Source: Paracoccaceae bacterium
GTDB taxonomy: Bacteria > Pseudomonadota > Alphaproteobacteria > Rhodobacterales > Rhodobacteraceae
DNA length: 64,000 nt
Reading direction: 5' to 3'
NCBI GenBank assembly: GCA_024742405.1
Contig: JANSYP010000003.1
Location: 1 to 64,000, forward strand
Shown piece after piece: positions 1 to 7,324 of this stretch. The notes beneath the pieces are model-generated. The model saw only the letters and a list, made by a program, of their open reading frames with translations, was not told where the DNA came from and did no database searches. Numbering within the stretch: position 1 is the stretch's first letter; every line of letters begins with the position of its first letter. The translations under genes were made by a program, and so were the position numbers.

Positions 1-401
1 CAGGATGATATGCACGCCACCAGGTCGGACGGCGATTAATCAAACGATTACAGAGGCTTGTGTGCACCGCGTGCCCTTGGGGCATGCCTTTACGGCAATA
101 AACGCCCCGGTGACCAGAAAACCGCGACCTGCAGCGGAACGCGGAAAAGGTCCGCTTAACTGATAAGGGGACAGGTTTCCCCGGCGTTGCACATCGACAG
201 ATCGCAAATCGCAGCTAAACCCACGTTCGGTTTTTTGGCGGCAGTTCAGGCATCTACAGAGTTTGTCACACTTTGTTTCATCTAAGCGCTTAAAATAGCG
301 TGGAATTTTTTTCGGCCAATCACGACATGAGAGACATCGAGGCGCTCTTGCACGCAGATCTTGCGGCGGGAGGGTCAGAGTTCCTTGTGTGGAGTAAAAA
401 G

Positions 402-3400
402 ATGGAAAAGCGTTTTAACACTGTAGATCACTTCGATTTTCTTGATGAGTTCAATCCAGGGGCAGAAGCAACTTCGGTCCCATCGGAACGGCGCTCGGAA
501 ATCGCTGGAAGCCCGAACTTGACGGGGATCTCGATTTCGGATCGTACGAGCGATCTGGATACCGACGACCACCATTTGGTCGAACCGAATATAATCCCGG
601 AGAATGATGTTCAGACAGACGGGGGTGAGAGCTCGGATTCTGGGGAACGCCTCAACTCCAACGGCGTCACCGTTTCGGAGCGGTCGAGCGCTCCGGCTGT
701 GCAGTATCTTCCCGCGGCCCCGGGGTTCGACGCCGCAGGGGTTGATCCTCTAACGGACGGGTCGGGAGATTTCTTCGGCGGCCCTTCGATCCACGATATC
801 GACATCAAACCGGAAGACTATTCCGTACAAGCAGGCAAAGAACTGGACGCTCAGGAGCGCACCTGGTGGTTTGGTGAGCTCTACGTGAAAACCAAGCAGT
901 TCGTGGATTCCCGCGGCGAGCTCAACCTCGCTGATGGCGGTGCAACCTATGACGGGGGCTTCAACCTGTACGACTCCTACGAGACAAACGCCCTTGGCAA
1001 CAAAACCAGAGCAGAGTTCTACAATGTCTATGAAAAAATTGTCGGAGGCGATGGCGACGACGTGATCTATGGTGCCGGTCGGCTGGATTTGGTCGAGAGA
1101 CCCTATGACCATGATGACGTTATCTTCGGCGGGGCTGGCAACGATCGGATCTATGGTCTCGAAGGCAATGATACGATCAGCGGTGGTGTCGGTGACGACA
1201 AGATTTATGGCGGCGCTGGAAACGACGTCCTTTACGGTGGCGCCGGGAATGACATCATCGATGGCGGTGACGGGACAGACACGCTCTATGGCGGCTTGGG
1301 GAATGACTGGCTCTTTTCCGGCATGGCAAAAAGCGGCCATGGCCAAACCGAAATGTATGGCGGATCGGGATCGGATGTTTTCGTCGTCGGTCAGCGTTCC
1401 GGCTTTGAACAAAAAAATACACCGTTCGACTGGATGGGATTTGCAACCGATGCGATCTACAACGTCGGCGGGCTGATCCCCGTAGTCGGCGGGTATGTCA
1501 AGACCGCCAAAGAGATCGTCACGGCTCTGCCCTTTTTCACCGAAGGCAACACGTCAGAGAACACGTGGGACGGATCCAACGCTGCGATCGTCAAGGACTT
1601 CAATCCTGGAGAAGACGTGTTGGTCGTTCCTCTGAACCGCGACGGGACCCCCAATGCGCATATCAAGCTTGAGGGCCTTGTCGCTGGCGAAGCCTTCCGG
1701 ATCTACGAGGACAGCGAGTCGACCAAACTGATCGCAGTGGTGTACTGGGACGATCTGGCCAAGACGCTGGGTGTTGATCTTTCGACGTTTTCGGCCACGG
1801 AGATCACAGCCCTGAAAAACTCGATCGCGAACACGATGCTGATCATGGACAGTGATCAGGTCGTGGATCGTTCGGGTCAGGCCCTTGATCTGGGGCCGGA
1901 GGATCTCTCCGGACTTGGATCCGGACGTTTTCTGGTGATTGGCTCGCATTCCGGTCAACTGGTCCGCGGGTCGAACCAGTCGGAATACCAGTTCGGCACC
2001 GGCCACAATGATGTTGTCATGGGCTATAACTACGGCGCTGGTGGCGATGCGGCATCCGCAGATGACGATGTCCTCTATGGCTTCGGCGGAGATGACCTGT
2101 TCATTCCGGGAGCCGGGCGGAACACCATCTACGGGGGCGGAGGCTCCGATACGGTAGGCTACTTTGACGCGAGTTCAGGCATCAACGTGGATATGACGGA
2201 TCGGACCGCCGACGAAAGCGGACGTGGCGACTACTATGTCATCCGCGCGGACTACAGGGATCGCGATGACGGCCCCGTCGTCACCAGCAGCGACCGGTTG
2301 TTCAGCGTCGAGAATGTCGTCGGCACAAGCCACAACGACACCTTCAAGGGGGATGAAAGAAACAACACCTTTGTGTCCGGGTTGGGTAACGACACGATGA
2401 CCGGCGGTGCTGGCGCGGACAGCTTCGTGATGAGTGGCGGCCGAAACGTCATTACCGATTACAACCAGAATGACGGCGACAGGATCGTCGTCGACATGGC
2501 GTCGTACAATCTGACGTCGTACACGCAGGTCCATACACACGACATCGGCAATGGTGATTTCAGATTGGTCAAACATAACGACCCCAATCAGGTGATCGTC
2601 GAGTTTTCGAGCGAGAGCGTAAACAATTTCGCGCGCGGCATGATGGATGAGAACGGCAATACGCGGTTCTATCTGACCCATGGCGACAACGAGTTTACCA
2701 TGACCGAGACAGACAGCTATGTGCGCGGTCTTTCCGGTGACGACACGATCTACGGCAGCAACGCCTCTGAAATCATCTATGGTGATAGCGGTAACGACAG
2801 GCTCTATGGTGGCGGTGGCAATGACTATCTGAGCGGAGATGACGGCAATGACCTCATTTACGGGGACGATGGAAATGACATCATTCGCGGCGGCAGGGGG
2901 GATGACTATCTCTATGGCGGCAACGGCGACGACAAGATATTCAGCGGTGGCGCAGATGGGATAGGCCCCTGGGGCTGGGACAGGCTCTATGGCGAAAATG
3001 GCGATGACGTCCTCGTCCATGATGGAGCAAAAAAGGCGCATCTTTTCGGAGGAAACGGAAACGACAAGATGTTCAACCTCGATGGGAGCTCGCACATGTG
3101 GGGCGGTGACGGTGACGATCTGATGGTTGTCTCCGAAGGTCATGCCGTCGCAGATGGCGGAGCGGGACGTGACAGCTTTGTCATGGACGGCGGCAAGATG
3201 GTCATCCTCAACTATGAAATGGGGGACACAATCTTCATCGACTACGAGTCCTACGGCTACTCATCGGCTGATGAAATCGTCCTCGGGTGGTCGACGGTCC
3301 ATAAGGACGGCTCGGTCGAGTACCATGACAAAGCAACCGGAGAGATGATGCTGAGCGTGCACGGGGATTGGGACGGTTACTCCGGTCCTTCCATCAAACC

Positions 3401-3434
3401 CACGACCGGCGACTGGAGCGAGTGGTACATGTGA
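402..3434 (+). CDS. RTX-type calcium-binding secreted protein
   Basis: Large acidic protein of about 1010 residues with many glycine/aspartate nonapeptides of the GGxGxDxIY type. They lie in three blocks, at nt about 1050-1340, 2070-2440 and 2740-3170. Such repeats bind calcium and fold as a parallel beta-roll outside the cell, and the family leaves by type I secretion without an N-terminal signal peptide; none is seen here. Between the blocks lie non-repetitive domains of unknown role. A GTG at 300 would add 34 residues, but the ATG at 402 has a good GGAG seven bases upstream, so I prefer it. No ABC exporter/HlyD pair is nearby. A two-component system follows. Enzymatic function, if any, is not recognisable. 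Confidence 0.85.
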   Translation: MEKRFNTVDHFDFLDEFNPGAEATSVPSERRSEIAGSPNLTGISISDRTSDLDTDDHHLVEPNIIPENDVQTDGGESSDSGERLNSNGVTVSERSSAPAVQYLPAAPGFDAAGVDPLTDGSGDFFGGPSIHDIDIKPEDYSVQAGKELDAQERTWWFGELYVKTKQFVDSRGELNLADGGATYDGGFNLYDSYETNALGNKTRAEFYNVYEKIVGGDGDDVIYGAGRLDLVERPYDHDDVIFGGAGNDRIYGLEGNDTISGGVGDDKIYGGAGNDVLYGGAGNDIIDGGDGTDTLYGGLGNDWLFSGMAKSGHGQTEMYGGSGSDVFVVGQRSGFEQKNTPFDWMGFATDAIYNVGGLIPVVGGYVKTAKEIVTALPFFTEGNTSENTWDGSNAAIVKDFNPGEDVLVVPLNRDGTPNAHIKLEGLVAGEAFRIYEDSESTKLIAVVYWDDLAKTLGVDLSTFSATEITALKNSIANTMLIMDSDQVVDRSGQALDLGPEDLSGLGSGRFLVIGSHSGQLVRGSNQSEYQFGTGHNDVVMGYNYGAGGDAASADDDVLYGFGGDDLFIPGAGRNTIYGGGGSDTVGYFDASSGINVDMTDRTADESGRGDYYVIRADYRDRDDGPVVTSSDRLFSVENVVGTSHNDTFKGDERNNTFVSGLGNDTMTGGAGADSFVMSGGRNVITDYNQNDGDRIVVDMASYNLTSYTQVHTHDIGNGDFRLVKHNDPNQVIVEFSSESVNNFARGMMDENGNTRFYLTHGDNEFTMTETDSYVRGLSGDDTIYGSNASEIIYGDSGNDRLYGGGGNDYLSGDDGNDLIYGDDGNDIIRGGRGDDYLYGGNGDDKIFSGGADGIGPWGWDRLYGENGDDVLVHDGAKKAHLFGGNGNDKMFNLDGSSHMWGGDGDDLMVVSEGHAVADGGAGRDSFVMDGGKMVILNYEMGDTIFIDYESYGYSSADEIVLGWSTVHKDGSVEYHDKATGEMMLSVHGDWDGYSGPSIKPTTGDWSEWYM

Positions 3435-3448
3435 CACGGGAGCATAAT

Positions 3449-3474
3449 GGTTGGTGCTTTAACAGGCACCAACC
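3449..3474 (+). terminator. Hairpin after the RTX gene
   Basis: A perfect 9-bp stem (GGTTGGTGC / GCACCAACC) with an 8-base loop starts 15 bases after the stop codon of the RTX gene. There is no T-run, so it may be a weak terminator or a 3'-end stabilising hairpin. Confidence 0.5.
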
Positions 3475-3887
3475 TACTACGATCGGTGGGGTGATCTCGC
3501 AACGCACGTTAGCCATGTCATCTCTGCGCCGGCCCTACCGAAGCCCATCGTGTCTCAAATTGACCATCAATCATCGGGTCTGGTTGTGTACGCGCGTCTA
3601 TCCAAGGCTTTGTGAAGCCAACGAGATAGAACCACGGTGCAAGCCAGGTTTAGCGAGGAAAGACTTCAATTCGGCCCGGGCTGGCGCAGTTTTAAGACAA
3701 CCGGGCCGAACTTCTTCAGGCGTGCATATTGTGGAAGACCATCCACAAAGCCCCTGAAAACCTTACGCGTATCGTTGAAATCCTGCATGAAACCGCCGAG
3801 CTGCAAGCGTAGTTGCCTTGGCAAGTTTTGGGCCTTTCATTCCTTTAGGTAGTTTGGTTTACGGCCCGTCACACAGAGGAATGACTG
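3475..3887. other. Non-coding stretch between RTX gene and regulator
   Basis: About 410 bases with only short open frames that lack ribosome-binding sites and resemble nothing I recognise. It presumably holds the promoter of the response regulator downstream, but I see no convincing promoter boxes. Confidence 0.4.
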
Positions 3888-4604
3888 ATGAATGGTGATT
3901 CTGAGACCTCGCAAGGCGCTAGAATCCTTTTTGTCGAAGACGACGAGGAACTCGCATCACAGACGGGGGTATTTCTGTCAGATCGCGGATACTCTGTAGA
4001 GTGCGCAAATGCCGTGGGCCCTGCCCGCGCCCTGATTTCACAACAGCCCTACGACCTGTACCTTCTTGACATAATCTTGCCTGGAGTGAGCGGTAAGGTT
4101 CTGTGCCGGGAGATCGCAGAAACGTCTCGGTCAGGTATCATCATGGTCAGTTCAGTGAGCGACGATGCCGAACGGATCGCGTTGCTAGAGCTGGGCGCGG
4201 ACGACTACATCGTCAAACCTTTCAACATGTTTGAGTTGCTTGCCCGGGTGCGGGCGTTTTTCAGAAGGACGCAAGGCGGCAGGGCATCCGAACCTCGATT
4301 GCAGCGCTTTGGACCATGGAGCTTTGTCGAAGACGAGCGACATCTCAAACATGACGACGGGCGTCTGATCACGTTGACCACAAGCGAAGCACTGGTTTTA
4401 CGCTACTTTCTCGCCAACCCGGGTCTTGTATGCAGTCGCGAAGATCTTTTGGCGATTGCGCGCGCACGCCAGCATGGCGGTTCAGGCGACCGGAGTGTCG
4501 ACACATTGATCCGCCGCCTCAGAACCAAGGTCGAACCCGACCCTGCGGATCCGACCTTCATTGAGACTGTGTGGGGGCAAGGCTACTCTTTTCGGTACGG
4601 CTGA
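3888..4604 (+). CDS. OmpR-family response regulator (copy 1)
   Basis: 238-residue two-domain regulator. The receiver domain (about residues 12-125) has the acidic pair D18/D19 in FVEDDEE, the phosphoacceptor D61 in LLDIILPG and K110 in IVKPFN. The C-terminal winged-helix DNA-binding domain (about 140-235) ends with the usual TVWGQGYSF. A GAGGAA ribosome site precedes the ATG. The gene converges with the histidine kinase and overlaps it by 47 bp. It is clearly paralogous to the regulator at 6383-7159: both share a GADDYIVKPFNM block and a nearly identical effector domain. The kinase between them could serve one or both. Targets are unknown; the flanking giant secreted proteins are obvious candidates by position. 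Confidence 0.93.
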   Translation: MNGDSETSQGARILFVEDDEELASQTGVFLSDRGYSVECANAVGPARALISQQPYDLYLLDIILPGVSGKVLCREIAETSRSGIIMVSSVSDDAERIALLELGADDYIVKPFNMFELLARVRAFFRRTQGGRASEPRLQRFGPWSFVEDERHLKHDDGRLITLTTSEALVLRYFLANPGLVCSREDLLAIARARQHGGSGDRSVDTLIRRLRTKVEPDPADPTFIETVWGQGYSFRYG

Positions 4605-6024
4605 TTTCCATCGGGTCGAGCGGCAGACGTATAGTTGCACGCAGACCGGATGGGGCGCGATTGGCCAGCTCGATTTCGCCTCCGTGATCCACGACGATTG
4701 CTTTGACGATCGCCAATCCCAGACCACTCCCTGGGCCTTCCGCATTAAGGCGCTCAAAGGGACGGAAGGCATTTTCGAGCTGGTCTGGCGCGATACCCTT
4801 GCCGTCGTCGTCTACGGTTATGACCGCAAATCGGTCCGTACGATCCAACGTCACCCGTGCCACAGTCCCGTACTTTACCGCATTCTCGACGAGGTTTCTG
4901 AGTGCCCGTGTCAATGCGCTGTGTCGTCCCTTTACAGTTACAGCGGCTTTCACATCCAAAGACGATTGATGGCCCAGATCCAGCTGTTCCTCGACAAGGG
5001 CGTCAAGCAAAGACGGAAGATCAACACGTACAAGCGTTCCGTCGCGCCGTGTCGCCCGCGTGAAGCTCGTCACCGAGCCGACGATGTCATCGACCGAATT
5101 GATCCGCTGCAGCAAGTCATCCCGGATCTGTTCCGGCGATGTCGTTTTCGCGAGTCTTCGCACCCGGTCCAGCGGTCCTCGCAAGTCGTGACCAAGACTC
5201 TGAATGAGAGACGATTGATAGTCGTAGGCGTGTCTGACCCGCTCGCTCATCCTGTTGAATGCAACAACCGTTTCCCGCACGTCCTTGCTGCCCTCCGGGG
5301 GCAACACGTCGACCTTCTCGCCGCGCCCGAGCTGTTCCGCACCTTCCGAGAGTGCACGCATCGGGCCCAGAACACGTCCAACCAAGGCGATCATCGCGAA
5401 CGTGAAAAACAAGGCGATCCCCGTATCCAGCGATGCAGCCATAAGCAGCGGCACCGTATTCATCGGCTCGGTCAGAATATAAAAATTGTACCAGGTTGGA
5501 TCGTCGGGAAGTCGCAAGGAGAGGATCGCGACATTTTCGGGATTCAACGAGGCGTCCTCATCGGTTTCCTGTGTAGAGCTCTGATGTTGCGAGAAAAAAG
5601 CGCCGAACACGTCGTGATCTGAGTCTGTGGCTTCAATTCGTCGGTCCGCGACGAGCATACTCTCAACTTCGAAGCCGTCGGCACGAAGCCGATCGGCCAA
5701 CGCAGTTGCGATATCTGGATGCAGGCGAGTTGCCTCCTCTTCAGAAGTGCCCGGTTCTTGGCCAGTCCGAAGCGTTCGCTCGGAACTGCTGAAACCGCTT
5801 GCGACATCTGCTCGTGTTTCAACGGCTTCAGCGATAAGGGCAGGCAAGACCTCCTGAACGAACGCACCTCCCCGATTACTAACTTCAGACTTGTGGTCCG
5901 CGCGGATCTGGAGGTAGTCGAGCCCTACGGAAGCGGTCTCAAAGGTTAACACAACCAGTACGATCACACAGGTTACTTGCGTTCTTAGGGTCCAAGTGGA
6001 CCATGACAGTCTGTGCAATGCCAT
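4558..6024 (-). CDS. Sensor histidine kinase with HAMP domain
   Basis: 488-residue membrane sensor kinase. It has two membrane segments (about 16-36 and 196-216) enclosing a periplasmic sensor region of roughly 160 residues, then a HAMP linker (about 217-268), a dimerisation/phosphoacceptor helix with H279 in SLGHDLRGPL, and an ATPase domain with the N box NLVENAVKYG, G1 box DDDGKGI and G2 box GSGLGLAIV. AGAGGG lies just before the ATG. Its 3' end overlaps the convergent regulator at 3888-4604, and the second regulator lies upstream on the same strand across a 358-base gap. A perfect palindrome sits immediately upstream of the start. The signal sensed is unknown. Confidence 0.92.
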   Translation of the reverse strand: MALHRLSWSTWTLRTQVTCVIVLVVLTFETASVGLDYLQIRADHKSEVSNRGGAFVQEVLPALIAEAVETRADVASGFSSSERTLRTGQEPGTSEEEATRLHPDIATALADRLRADGFEVESMLVADRRIEATDSDHDVFGAFFSQHQSSTQETDEDASLNPENVAILSLRLPDDPTWYNFYILTEPMNTVPLLMAASLDTGIALFFTFAMIALVGRVLGPMRALSEGAEQLGRGEKVDVLPPEGSKDVRETVVAFNRMSERVRHAYDYQSSLIQSLGHDLRGPLDRVRRLAKTTSPEQIRDDLLQRINSVDDIVGSVTSFTRATRRDGTLVRVDLPSLLDALVEEQLDLGHQSSLDVKAAVTVKGRHSALTRALRNLVENAVKYGTVARVTLDRTDRFAVITVDDDGKGIAPDQLENAFRPFERLNAEGPGSGLGLAIVKAIVVDHGGEIELANRAPSGLRATIRLPLDPMEISRTEKSSLAPTQSQ

Positions 6025-6040
6025 CGAGCCCTCTAGTGTT

Positions 6041-6057
6041 TATTACGATTTGTAATA
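6041..6057. promoter_or_regulatory. Palindrome upstream of the histidine kinase
   Basis: TATTAC-GATTT-GTAATA is a perfect 6-bp inverted repeat 17 bases before the kinase start codon. It lies in a 358-base gene-free gap (6025-6382) that otherwise shows nothing. A 13-base core matches at 11 of 13 positions with a site at 10883-10895 in the intergenic region before the caspase-like gene. It is probably a regulator site, but which protein binds is unknown. Confidence 0.4.
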
Positions 6058-6382
6058 GGTGTGCAGCGACTACCAAACTTCCTTTGCGCAATGCTCGATC
6101 CACTCTCCAGCAAGCCAGGGCTCATCAATCTCGCGCATAGCCACAGTACTCTGTCATTAGTGACCTGCTGGGATCAAAAACTCAACGACAGCTATGTCCA
6201 TCCAGGTCCTAAGCCCAACAGCTTTCCTCGGAATTTCAATGAGAAGCATGCAAGTCTGCCGCCCGGATGCCCGCAAGCAATGAGCGCAGGCTCCCGACAA
6301 ACCGGGCAAAGTGACAAATCAGGAAGAAAACGCCATCGCTCTGCCAAACCTACGCTTTGTTGGGTTTTTGAGAAACTGGACC

Positions 6383-7159
6383 TCACAAATCAAAGACGTA
6401 ACCGCGTCCCCAAACCGTTTTTAGGTGAAACGGGTCAGCGGGATCTGCCTCAATTTTTATTCGTAGTCGCCTTATCAGATTGTCGATACTTCGATCATTA
6501 CGTCCGACATGCTGACGAATACGAGAAACCGCGAGCAGGTCCTGGCGGTCAAATACAATCCCAGGGTTCGCCGCAAATAAGCGCATGACGAGTGCCTCGC
6601 TTGGCGTCAGCGTTACCAGACGCCCGTCATCATGCAGCAAATGCCGGTCATTCTCACACAAGCGCCACGGGCCAAACTTAGGCGAACTTCCCAAGGTTTG
6701 TTTCTTTGAGCGTCGAAAATAGGCTCTAATCCTTGCTTGCAATTCAAGCATATTAAATGGCTTCACTATGTAGTCATCAGCGCCAAAATCTAACAAAGCA
6801 ATCCTCTCGGAGTCACTATCGACAGCGCTTACAACGATGATCCCTGCTTGAGTATTCTCTGCGATTTCACAGCACAGAACGCGCCCGTTCGTTCCGGGCA
6901 AAAGCAGGTCCAGCAATACCAGTTCATCCGTGAATTTCGATAAAAGCAGACGGGCTTCAGCTACTGATCCGGCACTTCGAACTGAATAGCCGCGGCTCTC
7001 CAGGTTCGTCACGATATCAGTGACAAAATCGACGTCATCATCAACGACGAGAATACGCCGCTTCTCGGTTGTTTGCTCGCTCAAACTGCTAGCCCTTTCA
7101 ACCGGCTCCCGGATGGTAAGCGAGATGTAACAAAGTCTATCATCTTTAGATAGGCGCAT
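6383..7159 (-). CDS. OmpR-family response regulator (copy 2)
   Basis: 258-residue response regulator with an N-terminal extension of about 34 residues before the receiver domain. The receiver shows VVDDDVDF, the phosphoacceptor D84 in LLDLLLPG, and IVKPFN. The C-terminal winged helix ends TVWGRGYVFDL. It closely resembles the regulator at 3888-4604 along its whole length, so the two arose by duplication. I chose the ATG at 7159, which has AGG nine bases upstream; a TTG at 7165 is also possible, and a later start nearer the receiver domain cannot be excluded. It lies upstream of the kinase on the same strand and diverges from the large modular protein at 7325, which is a plausible target. Confidence 0.9.
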   Translation of the reverse strand: MRLSKDDRLCYISLTIREPVERASSLSEQTTEKRRILVVDDDVDFVTDIVTNLESRGYSVRSAGSVAEARLLLSKFTDELVLLDLLLPGTNGRVLCCEIAENTQAGIIVVSAVDSDSERIALLDFGADDYIVKPFNMLELQARIRAYFRRSKKQTLGSSPKFGPWRLCENDRHLLHDDGRLVTLTPSEALVMRLFAANPGIVFDRQDLLAVSRIRQHVGRNDRSIDNLIRRLRIKIEADPADPFHLKTVWGRGYVFDL

Positions 7160-7324
7160 TTTCAAGCCACCTAACTAATTGAAAAAAAACTCTTTAATTG
7201 GATCACGCAGAGTCCCGCCGACCGCCTGTGCTGCGGTTCCCATCCTGCATCCGCATCGACAGGATAAAGGAACGGACGTGGCCACGTCGAGCATGATCTA
7301 AAACTGAGAACGATGGAGAACCAA

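Noticed and set aside
1050-1340. Short near-periodic repeats that could suggest a CRISPR array
   Set aside because: They are nonapeptide-coding RTX repeats without unique spacers or cas genes.
750-3143. Long frames on the minus strand and in the second plus frame across the RTX gene
   Set aside because: They mirror the repetitive Gly/Asp codons of the RTX protein, have no ribosome sites and no domains.
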